Positions 33,376 through 43,924 of a DNA stretch of 64,000 bases are shown here, one piece after another; the stretch's first letter is position 1; every line of letters begins with the position of its first letter. This DNA comes from Litoditis marina (taxonomy: Eukaryota > Nematoda > Chromadorea > Rhabditida > Rhabditidae): positions 13,307,634 through 13,371,633 of the forward strand of contig OZ038435.1 of assembly GCA_964036275.1 (NCBI GenBank), read 5' to 3'. The translations under genes and the position numbers were made by a program. The notes under the pieces were generated by a model. That model made no database searches. It was not told the DNA's origin and saw nothing but the letters and a program-made list of their open reading frames with translations.

Positions 33376-36219
33376 TCAGATATGTCTATGTTTTAAGTTA
33401 TGACAGTATTTCTTCATTTCAGCATTTTTGTATTTGTACTTTATTAGTTCATTGCTTTTAATTACTCTGAGTATTCTATTTATGATAACTATAGATGGAA
33501 ATTCATTGTTTCTGTAGTCTTGAATTAAATGTTCAACTCTATCTAAAAAATCTTCTATTTGTGAACAACTTCTTGAAAATCTGATGAGTTCTCCAGTAAT
33601 CGTATTAAGTCCAATTTGTAAAGGTATATTAGATTTGTAGTGTGGATACTTTTGAATTTTGAACTGGTAATCATCAGTTTTATTATATAATTTTGTGGTA
33701 CATACTTTCTCTAAATTATTCAGAGTGATGTTCAGGTCTAAGTAATTACAAGAATATACGCATTCATTAGTCTTTTCCAGTTGAAGTTGGTTGTCATAAA
33801 TAGCGGAAAAGTTTTCAATAGTTTGTGTCTGATCAGGTTTATAAATTATGAGTAAATCATCCATATATCGGAAAGGTCTCATGTAATATTTTTTGAACTT
33901 CTCTTGATTAGCCATAATATACTTGTATTCCATATAGGCTAAAGTTAAGTCAGCAAGTAGTGGGGATGCATTATTTCCTTGAGGAATTCCGGCCGTTTGT
34001 TTGTAGATAGAATCTCCATATCTTGCAAAACTATTGTCCAAAATGTAACTAATAAGGTTTTTAATGTTGGTTTTAGAGTAACTATGGCTATCTCTTATAT
34101 TACTTATATCAGTTGTATAAAACGTTTTCTTATATGTTGTTGTTATATATTTGATGTTTCCTCCAGCATTGCTGAAACATAGGTCTAACAAGTGATTTAT
34201 ATTCTGTTTGACTATGTCATGAGGTAGACTGGTAAATAGGCTGGTAAAGTCTGCAGAGTATAAATTGTACTCATTTGGTTTCAAATCTCTTAGTTCCTTC
34301 AATAGATGAAAACTGCTATCTACTGGCCAAAATAGTGAGATATTGTTTCTATTTTCTATAATGTTGCAGTATCTTTTAAAGTGGTTACGTACATGTTTAA
34401 GTATATTTTGAATTTGTATAGATAGGTCTCTTAAGCTACTTGTTCTAGCCCCTGTTATGAATCGGCATTTAATAGGAAATTTGTGTAGCTTGGGAATTCC
34501 GTATATTTTAGGAATTTTAGTTACATCAGGTGTTTTGATTCTCCAATTGTTGTTAGTTATTTGATGTCGAGTAACTATTTCATCAATATTCTCTTGGGTA
34601 TATGCGGAATATGTGGAATTTGTATTTTGCAGTGTTGTTCCCATCTCTTTGTTCATCAGTTCAATGTACAATTTTTTGCATGTGAAGGAATAATTTGATG
34701 AGGCTTTGTCAGTTACTGTGACTACAAAGTGTTTATGAATTTGTTTCAGTTCTTTCAGCCAAATGTTGGATGTATTATCTACTATAATTGTATCAGTATT
34801 ATACAGTTTTTTGATTTTATTGCTCAATGTTTCCTTTATAGTATTATTAGCTGTGGACAAATTAACGAGGTTTGGACACTTTTTATTAAGTTCTTTTGTG
34901 AAATTGTCACATTGTTTATGCATAAGTTTTAATAGAGAATCAATATCTACATTGTTTTCAGTAGCTCTGAATTTGCTTCCTTTGATCAGTAGTTCATAGA
35001 TATTCGTTCCCATAAATAACTTTGGATCTCCTGTGATAATGTGATTCAAATGATTGTCTATCCAATTTGGTTTAGTAGAGCATATACATTCCGATTGTAG
35101 TATTTCTTTGATTGAGCTATTTGTCAGATTTTCGAGGAATTTTCCGTAATTCAAAATTTTCCTGCTAATAGGCTCTTCATAAGTGAACAAAACTCTTGGT
35201 TTCAGTAGGATAGGTTGGTAATTGGGTATAATGTCATTGAATGTTTGACAAATTAGTTTTCTGAAAGGTATCTTCATAATCTCTTTATTAATATAAGGTA
35301 TGTTGAAAATGTGATGATTCTGTATGCTTTGTAGTTTGTTCTTCTTATTTTCAGCTGTCCAGTAAGATCTGGCAATACAACCATAAATTATTAGTTTATT
35401 TTCTTTGCTGTAATTGTTGAATATTGACAGTTCCTTACTATGTTGTATGAGTGATGTAATGGAAGCCTTGGTCAGTGTTTTGTACGCTACATGTAACTGA
35501 TTGACGCTTAGGTTGATCAGGGTATCCACAACTCCTCTCACATTCAATCGATTTTTAGGTTTATTTGTTTTACTTTTACGTTTATGTTTGTATCTAATGA
35601 TTTTCAAGTTATAATAAGGATGAGATTGTTTATCAAGAGGAATTATGTTGGATGAAATATTACCATAGTTCTTTATCTGATCATTGAGTCCAAAGGGATA
35701 AGGTGTCATAAGTAACTTTATCCAAAATAATTCTTTATTTAAGCGAACGCTAGTTTCCTGATTGTTCATGCAATCTAAGATGTCTATTGAGAAGTTTTCA
35801 AAATTGTTTTCTTGATTAAAGTGATCGCACAGGTATGTATTCAAGGAACCTTTTTTAAAGCTATTTCTATGTTGGTTCATGCGTTGTTTGAGCGTTTGTT
35901 TGGTTTCCCCAACGTATTGTCTATTACATATTTGACAGGTTATAGCATACACTAGGTCTTTAGAGGTACAGTTTGCTGTATCATTTTTAATTGTTTTGCA
36001 TTTATACTTAGTTACTGAGCTGAAGATGTAGTTCGAAAATCTTATTTTGGGACAAATAACACATCGATTAGAGGTGCATCGTTTTCCTGTAGAGTTAGTG
36101 CTATAGCTGAGTATCTCTTTGACATTTTTTCCATACTTTTGGCTGCGAAATAGAGAGAGAGTGTAATAGTTGTTAACAGTTTGTTGTGAAAGTTCAGTAA
36201 GGTTGTTGTTTGGTCGTGA
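33376..36219 (-). CDS. Penelope-like protein: GIY-YIG nuclease then reverse transcriptase
   Basis: The open frame runs 947 codons on the minus strand from just after a TGA (36220-36222) to the TAA at 33376. No ATG sits near its start. Order of parts: Cys motif GKRCTSNRCVICPK; GIY-YIG nuclease LVYAITCQICNRQYVGETK with QRMNQHR; a linker with CICSTK and HIITGDPKLF; VTVTDKASSNYSF (the DK motif of this clade); RT motifs PKIYGIPKLHKFPIKCRFI, YSADFTSLFTSLP (motif A Asp), TAGIPQGNNASPLLADL (motif B), RYMDDLLIIY (catalytic YMDD) and YLDLNI. Known role: target-primed reverse transcription, with GIY-YIG cutting the target. All catalytic residues seen are intact. The true N-terminus probably lies in the overlapping frame upstream. 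Confidence 0.93.
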   Translation of the reverse strand, partial: SRPNNNLTELSQQTVNNYYTLSLFRSQKYGKNVKEILSYSTNSTGKRCTSNRCVICPKIRFSNYIFSSVTKYKCKTIKNDTANCTSKDLVYAITCQICNRQYVGETKQTLKQRMNQHRNSFKKGSLNTYLCDHFNQENNFENFSIDILDCMNNQETSVRLNKELFWIKLLMTPYPFGLNDQIKNYGNISSNIIPLDKQSHPYYNLKIIRYKHKRKSKTNKPKNRLNVRGVVDTLINLSVNQLHVAYKTLTKASITSLIQHSKELSIFNNYSKENKLIIYGCIARSYWTAENKKNKLQSIQNHHIFNIPYINKEIMKIPFRKLICQTFNDIIPNYQPILLKPRVLFTYEEPISRKILNYGKFLENLTNSSIKEILQSECICSTKPNWIDNHLNHIITGDPKLFMGTNIYELLIKGSKFRATENNVDIDSLLKLMHKQCDNFTKELNKKCPNLVNLSTANNTIKETLSNKIKKLYNTDTIIVDNTSNIWLKELKQIHKHFVVTVTDKASSNYSFTCKKLYIELMNKEMGTTLQNTNSTYSAYTQENIDEIVTRHQITNNNWRIKTPDVTKIPKIYGIPKLHKFPIKCRFITGARTSSLRDLSIQIQNILKHVRNHFKRYCNIIENRNNISLFWPVDSSFHLLKELRDLKPNEYNLYSADFTSLFTSLPHDIVKQNINHLLDLCFSNAGGNIKYITTTYKKTFYTTDISNIRDSHSYSKTNIKNLISYILDNSFARYGDSIYKQTAGIPQGNNASPLLADLTLAYMEYKYIMANQEKFKKYYMRPFRYMDDLLIIYKPDQTQTIENFSAIYDNQLQLEKTNECVYSCNYLDLNITLNNLEKVCTTKLYNKTDDYQFKIQKYPHYKSNIPLQIGLNTITGELIRFSRSCSQIEDFLDRVEHLIQDYRNNEFPSIVIINRILRVIKSNELIKYKYKNAEMKKYCHNLKHRHI

Positions 36220-36362
36220 TCAAAGTACCGAGGTGACCCAACCTGGTACAGTGAGCGTGTAGTTTTAGCAGGGCTGCTGCCTTTAATGGAGGGAATGGTA
36301 GGATTCCCACCAGATCCGATATTGGAAGCGATGGAGGCAACACGCTCGGCTACCACCTCCAC
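36042..36362 (-). pseudogene. Penelope N-terminal region in a shifted frame
   Basis: This minus frame overlaps the start of the RT/nuclease frame by 178 bp. It probably supplies the N-terminus up to about SPRYFDHDQ, after which the neighbouring frame (NLTELSQQTVNN…) carries the conserved sequence. The 36362 start codon is GTG, and the frame stays open upstream for a few codons to a TGA at 36378-36380. There is no ATG in the N-terminal section. Either one indel has broken the ORF between about 36160 and 36222, or the element uses splicing or frameshifting. Residues such as VAERVASIASNIGSGG are not a domain I recognise. Confidence 0.55.
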
Positions 36363-36829
36363 CTTTTGTAAACCCCATCAATATCGAACCCATGTTTTTA
36401 TATGAGGACATGTCCTCTAGTAATATGTTTGGTTGATGTATTTGTCAGTTAAGGGTTAGTTTATGTATGGAAATGTATGAAGACAGGAAAGACGGAAAAT
36501 GTGTTTGATTAATGTCTTTTTATAGGTTTGAGTGAAAAGGAAATGTATGGAAAAAATGTCAAATGAATATAAAGAAAACTTTTTTAGTTAAATAGTAGGA
36601 ATAATGCTATAGCTTTATGATCGAATTCTACGATGTTGATTGTTTTCGTTTGCTTATCGTGAATGCGGTCAAAGGGTATTGTACCCGGAGTACAGAGCTG
36701 TCAAGCGAAGTAATTATTGATTTTCAAGCATGCTAAGAGAAATAGTACAGATATATGTAGTTCTGAATATTTTGTGTTTTTATATAAGTATATAGTTTTG
36801 AGAATGAACACTCTTCGAAAAGAGTGTAA

Positions 36830-36891
36830 GTCGTCCGAAGACGCGGTATAGGTCGTCCGAAGACGCGGTTTTGGTCGTCCGAAGACGCGGT
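36830..36891 (-). repeat. 22 bp tandem repeat in the Penelope 5' region
   Basis: Three copies of GTCGTCCGAAGACGCGGT begin at 36830, 36852 and 36874. A hairpin (CACTCTTCGAAAAGAGTG, about 36808-36825) lies next to them. On the element's strand this is upstream of the coding region and downstream of the 5' pseudo-LTR, so it sits where a promoter or leader would be. Confidence 0.85.
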
Positions 36892-37085
36892 TTTGGTGTA
36901 TCTAATAAGATACTAGGAATATTTTAACCAGTGAGTATGGTTAGATTAGAAAATTTTTACTTTTCTTATATAGTTAAATATGAGATATATTAGAGAATAA
37001 TTGTGGTGAAATAAGGTAGATTGGATTAGATGAAAACATGGACAACAGGGTTGTCTCTCACATTTTTCATCGTACCAATTCTATG

Positions 37086-37351
37086 CATTAGAAAAAACAA
37101 AATGTAAATGTTATTGTGTTAATAGAGAATAAGTTAATGGACTAGCATGTTTAAATACGTTATAATTAGGTTAACAGTAATCTAAGAAGAAAAGAAAAAT
37201 TTTCTTATATTAATTAAAATTTATTGGTTAAATTTTGTTTGCATCGTTTCGCCGTTAAATCTCGACGATGCTATTCTAGTTGGTGGTTACGGCATCTTCA
37301 GGAGATTCCACCAACTAGAATTTAATTGAATTCGAACGAGTTAATGTATAT
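37086..37351 (-). repeat. Penelope pseudo-LTR, upstream copy
   Basis: Direct repeat partner of 32932-33197, offset exactly 4154 bp. It carries the same structured motif at 37241-37321. Its outer edge coincides with the start of a fold-back element. Confidence 0.93.
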
Positions 37352-37719
37352 TAGTAAAAAGTGGGGGAACCAACAAATGTGTGAGTTGTGTTTGGTTCGA
37401 CCTCGATATCAGCAAAAAGTGAACGATACGAATTGCTGTGATACTGTAGCAGAAGTATTCTGCAAAAATAGAACAATACAAACGTTGCACAATGGTTCAC
37501 GAAGCCCGCATGATATTTCAGAAATTGCCGAAGGGTATTTCATGTGTGCTTTGACGACATGCGTGCGTTGTGAACCATTGTGCAACGTTTGTATTGTTCT
37601 ATTTTTGCAGAATACTTCTGCTACAGTATCACAGCAATTCGTATCGTTCACTTTTTGCTGATATCGAGGTCGAACCAAACACAACTCACACATTTGTTGG
37701 TTCCCCCACTTTTTACTAA
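37351..37719. mobile_element. Fold-back element with 150 bp perfect arms
   Basis: The left arm (37351-37500, starting TTAGTAAAAAGTGGGGGAAC) and right arm (37570-37719) appear to be exact complements around a 69 bp centre. Because the arms are palindromic, both strands show the same short open frame (MCELCLVRPRYQQK…), which is not evidence of a gene. Lack of arm divergence implies recent formation or repair between arms. Confidence 0.9.
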
Positions 37720-37939
37720 TTGCCCTTTTTTTGCAAGTTGTACTCCTACAACTTCATATGTTGCCTATTCACAGAGTGAATCTTGTGAACTCATTATATT
37801 ATTATGGAAATCTCAGTTTTGTGTGTGCACGAAGCCGAATGCAGACCATAAAATTGCTGATTTTGTAATATAACGCAGGTTACTGGCTCTGTGACTATCA
37901 ACAACTGAACAAAAACGCTAAACGTTCCGATTGACATGT

Positions 37940-39125
37940 ACACCGCTTTTGGGGATTGGCGCCATTGACAAACCTACAATTAGAGACACCAACTCACTTA
38001 CAATATAGCCATTATTTCCAATATCACATCAAAAACCTTCGTTGAAACTTTTTTTCATTCCTGCGTCAATTGACACACGCGTCTGGCGCCAGAACGAAAC
38101 GAATTTTCAAGGTTTTTGAGCTACCAGTACACACTACATGTGTCAATTAATGATTGGAGCAATATTCAAACTATTCAATTGTCAGTTTCGTGTGTTTTTG
38201 TTTTGGCGCCATTTGGCGTCTGTTCCGAGCCAGACGATAAAATTCGATTTTGAATTTGTGGATCTTTATTTCACATTGGAATATTCATTATCTGTTAACT
38301 TGAAACAGTTTGATTGACGATAACTGATATTTTTCCAACTTTGGCGCCAATTGGCGCCAGCGCACAAAGCCAACAGAACTTTTTTTGATTTTCAGATTGA
38401 GCATCTTACTTGCCATGTGATAGTTATTTAGTGTACCGAATTTCAGACGATTCCATTGACGCTGTCGTGAGTTTGGGTTTTGGCGCCATCTGGCGCCTGG
38501 TTCGAAAAATTTCAGTTTTGGTAAAAGACTTTCACACTTTCCACCAAATTATTCAATTTCTATTAGTGTTCAACATTTTAGTTGATGATAAATAGTGTTT
38601 TGCCGTTTTGGCGCCTATTGGCGCCAGCGCCGGGCACCAATGGTGATGTATTCATCTCAGATTTGGCGCGACGGGCTAACTTTTGCATTATAACTCATGT
38701 TTCAAATTTCAGCTAAATCGGTTCGGTAGTTTTTCCAATAGTGGTTTTTGGCGCCTATTGGCGCCCGCGCCCGGCGCCAATGAGGAGCTATACATCTCAT
38801 ATTTGGCGCGACATGCTAAATTTTGCATTAGAACTCATGTTTCAAATTTCAGCTAAATCGGTTCGATAGTTTTTCCAATAGTCGTTTTTGGCGCCTATTG
38901 GCGCCCGCGCCCGGCGCCAGAGATTACATATACATTTCATACTTGGCGCGACGAGCTAACTTTTGCCATAGAATAGATGTTTCAAATTTCAGCCAAATTG
39001 GTTCAGTAGTTTTTCCACTACGATGCGGACAGAATTCCGTGAGGGACGAGGGACGAGGGAGGAGGGACGAGGGACGAGGGACGAATTACGGCGGAACTTT
39101 TCAACAACGACACGAAACCATAACT
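37940..39125. repeat. GGCGCC-rich repeat array
   Basis: At least a dozen GGCGCC or TGGCGCCA palindromes occur in about 1.1 kb. The right part is a tandem of three units of about 135 bp (near 38605, 38750 and 38887): TTTTTGGCGCCTATTGGCGC, CCGCGCCCGGCGCCA, ATATTTGGCGCGAC, TTCAAATTTCAGCTAAATCG, GTTCGATAGTTTTTCCAATA. The array ends with a GGGACGAGGGACGAGGGA minisatellite at about 39044-39083. No gene is supported. Confidence 0.8.
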
Positions 39126-39312
39126 CGGGCGAAAATAATCCGATTTGGCTGAAATTTTCACACAATGTTCAATTCGTGATTCTCTAACGTTCTCTCTTTT
39201 TAGTTTTCAAAAAAAGAATATGTTTGAAGATTTTTGTTAATTAAAAGGAAAAAATGAGTCCGCAATGGCCAAACCAAAGACAACTCACGCAGAGCGCTTC
39301 GCGCTCTGCGCG

Positions 39313-40420
39313 ATAAAAACACAAAACAAAATGTTATACCTGTATCCTATCGAGGGAGGGGGCAGGGTGGCTAGACTAGAGAATAATGTGTGTTTATGGG
39401 TTTGGCACCCTTTATATACCCTGTTTTTGATCTTGATCTGTAGTTTGCTCTATGATCACATGATAAGGGTTGTTTGTGTCAACTAAAAACATTCAGATAT
39501 GTCTATGTTTTAAGTTATGACAGTATTTCTTCATTTCAGCATTTTTGTATTTGTACTTTATTAGTTCATTGCTTTTAATTACTCTGAGTATTCTATTTAT
39601 GATAACTATAGATGGAAATTCATTGTTTCTGTAGTCTTGAATTAAATGTTCAACTCTATCTAAAAAATCTTCTATTTGTGAACAACTTCTTGAAAATCTG
39701 ATGAGTTCTCCAGTAATCGTATTAAGTCCAATTTGTAAAGGTATATTAGATTTGTAGTGTGGATACTTTTGAATTTTGAACTGGTAATCATCAGTTTTAT
39801 TATATAATTTTGTGGTACATACTTTCTCTAAATTATTCAGAGTGATGTTCAGGTCTAAGTAATTACAAGAATATACGCATTCATTAGTCTTTTCCAGTTG
39901 AAGTTGGTTGTCATAAATAGCGGAAAAGTTTTCAATAGTTTGTGTCTGATCAGGTTTATAAATTATGAGTAAATCATCCATATATCGGAAAGGTCTCATG
40001 TAATATTTTTTGAACTTCTCTTGATTAGCCATAATATACTTGTATTCCATATAGGCTAAAGTTAAGTCAGCAAGTAGTGGGGATGCATTATTTCCTTGAG
40101 GAATTCCGGCCGTTTGTTTGTAGATAGAATCTCCATATCTTGCAAAACTATTGTCCAAAATGTAACTAATAAGGTTTTTAATGTTGGTTTTAGAGTAACT
40201 ATGGCTATCTCTTATATTACTTATATCAGTTGTATAAAACGTTTTCTTATATGTTGTTGTTATATATTTGATGTTTCCTCCAGCATTGCTGAAACATAGG
40301 TCTAACAAGTGATTTATATTCTGTTTGACTATGTCATGAGGTAGACTGGTAAATAGGCTGGTAAAGTCTGCAGAGTATAAATTGTACTCATTTGGTTTCA
40401 AATCTCTTAGTTCCTTCAAT
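39313..40420 (-). pseudogene. Second Penelope copy, 5'-truncated
   Basis: 1108 bp match 33196-34303 with no difference that I can see. The copy holds the last 309 codons (RT motif A onward, including YMDD) and the 3' untranslated part. It lacks the nuclease, the N-terminal RT and both pseudo-LTRs. The 5' break is at RT codon KELRDL, joined to unrelated GCGAGAAAC sequence. The 3' end stops within a couple of bases of where the pseudo-LTR begins in the full copy. Flanking it at 39290-39312 is a CGCAGAGCGCTTCGCGCTCTGCG hairpin. Typical of 5'-truncated target-primed insertion. Confidence 0.92.
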
Positions 40421-41929
40421 GCGAGAAACTTCTATTGAGGGAGGGAGAAGAGGCCTGCGTGTGAACATGCGTTCCTGTTGGGAATACGGACCAGCGATTC
40501 CCAGCCGCGAGTGCCCCGGGTTTTCCATCGCGCCTTTGCCTCCACGTCCGCCATCTCGGATACCTGAATTGGACACGTAGTGTGGATGGTGGAAACAGGA
40601 AAACGTCTCCGTCCATCAACCAGTAGAGACTAGAGCGTGGTAGAAAACTGTCAGCATACGTACCCAGGATAAAGAGAAAACGTCTAGACCTTACCTTTTT
40701 TGTATTCAGAGACTACTAAATTTCTTTATAGCCTTTAGTGCATATTCTCCAGCTCTAGAACTAAATAAAAACTTGAACACTCCTAGGGGGGGGGGTGATA
40801 CTAAAACATTCGCATCACCGATATGACGTGATAAAGGTCTTCTACTTTTTCAGTTCTATTTGGAATTTCGGCCCAAGGTTGTTACCCTTTTCATCCAATT
40901 TATTTACGACGGTCATGATAAAACGCGCGGGCGGTATTCGCTTTGATCTGCACCTTTATATCCGTTTTGTTCACTATTTCTCCCTCTTTCCCCCCTCTCT
41001 CCCCCCCCCCCCTCTCTCTTCCTTTTTCTCTCTATTTGGACCCTCCCGTCTCATTTCTTCTCTCTCTTATTACGGTATACATCCGTGTCTTTCTACGCTT
41101 CTATGTGTCTCTCTATCTGTTTTTCTCTCTTTTCTCTCTCTCTCTCTCTCTACTTCGATTAACGATAGTTTATTGACAAACGCGTGATAATCAGCCTAAT
41201 CCGCCGAAATGGCCTGACTTACAAGCAGACCAGATCATCTTTTTCTTTTTTTCTAAACATGTCTCTTTGACTATTCTTACCGGAAATAACAGTTGGGTAA
41301 TGCTCGTACAGTTTCTTTCAGTGATAGAACTATCAGTATACTGTTCCGCTTTTTCGTATGATTAGATAATCTGGAAGTAACCGAAAACCAACGATCGCTT
41401 ACCGTTACAACTGACGTAACGACCACTTCTGTGAAAATTGATACGTACTTGGTTACCAGAAACCGACTGGGATACCAAAAATCTGTGCACAGTACTACGT
41501 CAAAACACGTACGTCGACACTGTTTCAGTTTTTGAAGCGCGGCTGGCATGAAATTATGCGCTTCTGCGTCTCTTCGACCTACACACTCTCTCACAATCTG
41601 AAAAATAATCCAGAAACGCCCCGAAGTGCATGATGTAGTGCAGTGTTCTGTAGTTTGAACCCGTGTTTTGGTGAGCGTGACCACTTTTATTGATCATTGA
41701 TCATTGACCATGAAAAAGAGTGGCAACGAAACGATTTCGTTCCTAGTTTTCATAATCGAAATCAAACCGGCGTTTTTATAGTCTATCATACAACAGTCAC
41801 AAAAGTTCACAAAATTTTAAATATTCAAGGTCTTACTCTTTTTTCACATGAACTAATACACTTATAATTCGAGACTGTAGTACATTTTGTTTTTATTAAG
41901 GTTGTCTATACGAATCATGAAAACATTCA

Positions 41930-42750
41930 GTCAATTTCACTGAGTACTGTAGTAATTCACGTAAAAACAATTCCGACTATAGCTATTGTTTGCGGGACCC
42001 GAAACCGTTCCAACTGTCTGGTCCCGTTTTTTGCTAGTACATTGTCTGGTCTCACAAAACATCAACAGTCAATAACTATTGTCGATGGGTACTGTAGGAG
42101 TCCACGTATAACCTATAAAGATTATTGTTTTTCGTGACCCAAAACAGTTCCAACTATACGTATTGGCTGTTTTATTGCTTTTCTGATTTCTCAATGAATC
42201 AGGTTACGAAATGTTACTAGGTGTACTACAATAGTCTACGGAAAACGATAACAACTAGAAATATTCTTTTTGTTATCAAAACCTTCCCCATCGTGTATTT
42301 CCGTTTCTTCCTTTGTCTTTTGTCAGCTCTATACTGTATGAGTTCACATAGAAACAAAAAGGACTATAATTATTGTTTTTGTTACCCAAATAGTTCCAAA
42401 TATCTATTTCTGTAGTTTTTTTGTTATTTGTCTGGTCTCTCGCCCGAATCACGAAAAAGATCAAACATTTTCACTAGGTAATGTAGTAGTACGTGAAAAC
42501 GATCAAAACTATAAATACCGTATTGTTTTTGTGACCAAAACCATTTTGTCGGTTTCTGTTGTTTTGCTAGTATTTGAGTAGTCTCTCCCGAATAACGCAA
42601 AACATCAAATAATTTCATTGAGTACTGTAGGAGTTTGCACATGAACGCAAATGACTATAAATATTGTTCTTGTTACCCAAACCGTTTCGGACGTCTATTT
42701 CCGTTGTTTTGATAGTCTTTTGTCTGGTTTCTCAACGAATCGACGAGTTT
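41930..42750. repeat. Degenerate tandem repeat, about 145 bp period
   Basis: Six diverged units each hold a GTACTGTAGGAGT-like phrase (about 41945, 42090, 42220, 42334, 42478 and 42624), then ACTATAAATATTGTTTTTGT, GACCCAAAACCGTTCCAACT and TTTTGTCTGGTCTCTC. Spacings are 145, 130, 114, 144 and 146 bp. Divergence between units is high. Confidence 0.75.
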
Positions 42751-43754
42751 TACACCGAAAAAGCAGCCTTGTTGGCCGAACAGCGGCCGAACCATGGTCG
42801 TTTCTCTGTCATTTCTCCGTCTCGGTGCAAGTTGGGTACAAGTTGCCCGGAAGTGAACACAGACAGTTAGAGAGAGTTGGGTTCAGGCTCAAAACACATA
42901 TGGATTATTATTTATTCACACATTTTTATTTATTCATATATACGTATTACACAAGCACCAAAACATAAAAGTACTGGAACTATACCTAGACTGACATTTT
43001 GAGGGCTTTCAAGGAAATGTACGTTTGGTTAATGTGCTGCAGAAAATGAATACAAAGCTTCTGTAGACCGAAGTGAAGGTGAAAAACAATAAACAAAATT
43101 GGCAAATAAAACACTGAATACCAATTGGCACTAATTGGGTAATGAAATGAGTTGTTCTTTCCGTTTTCAATAACGATAACCTGTTCGAAAACAAAACCAT
43201 TCTGTAATATATTAGGTTTTCCAAAAAATAGAAGCACTTGAAATAGAGAAAAGAGAAGCACAAACTCCAGAGATTCGTGTTTTGGTACGACAAACTCTAT
43301 CAAGCAAAGTTGTTCAGAAATAATCAAAGTGGTTTGGTCGAAATCTACAAGGACTTTATTTTTGGTTCAGTTTTTATTACATATTTTGATCTAGCAACCA
43401 GATCTGGATAGTTTCACTTTAATATCAAATGTTTATCACATGTTCAATGTTTAGTCAAAGAATACTTTTTTGAAAAAGTTTTTGCTGCGACGTAAGCGAT
43501 AGTTGGCGGAACAGCGACCCGTCTTTGTCAATCATACTTGGGTGCAACCGGCACCGAAATGAACCCAGACACAGATAGGAATTGTAATAAGACAATTTGT
43601 TAAACAATACTGTTCAAAGCCTGAAAAAAAAACTATTCGAACCTCGTAAAAACGCGAAGAAAAAGTCAGAGATTCAAAAGGGGAGCTCATACTAAGTACT
43701 GTCAATATATTTCGGCGTAAATGGTAAGCGCTGTGAAGAGGTTACCGTATTAAA

Positions 43755-43825
43755 ATAATCATAATAATCAAATAACTAGTATGATTATAATAATCAAAAT
43801 AATCATAATAATCGAATTATTACAA
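43755..43825. repeat. AATAATCAT simple repeat
   Basis: Repeated AATAATCATAATAATC units on the plus strand, interrupted once near 43780. Confidence 0.9.
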
Positions 43826-43924
43826 TACATGGTAACCCAACAGGTGTATTGTGACTACTTGTTATCTGTGTAGATGTTTTGACTCTCGTATTGACTCATA
43901 TACTAGGAGTAAAATTTATAAGCA

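Larger units (their letters stand above)
32932..37351 (-). mobile_element. Penelope-like retroelement, near-complete, N-terminal GIY-YIG type
   Basis: The 4.4 kb element is bounded by 266 bp direct repeats (32932-33197 and 37086-37351) that look identical. These are the pseudo-LTRs known from Penelope-like elements. Its minus-strand reading frame carries a GIY-YIG nuclease before the reverse transcriptase. That order is the reverse of canonical Penelope and is known from the Naiad/Hydra-type clade. The long ORF has no stops over about 947 codons, but the N-terminal part appears shifted by a frameshift near 36.2 kb. The upstream region (36363-37085) contains a 22 bp tandem repeat. A truncated sister copy lies at 39313-40420. 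Confidence 0.93.

Noticed and set aside
32932..37351. LTR retrotransposon, because of the direct terminal repeats
   Set aside because: The repeats lack TG…CA ends, no gag, protease or integrase is present, and the RT has Penelope motifs with a GIY-YIG domain.
37326..37693. Two convergent Cys-containing small proteins with the same sequence
   Set aside because: They are the two strands of one perfect palindrome, not genes.
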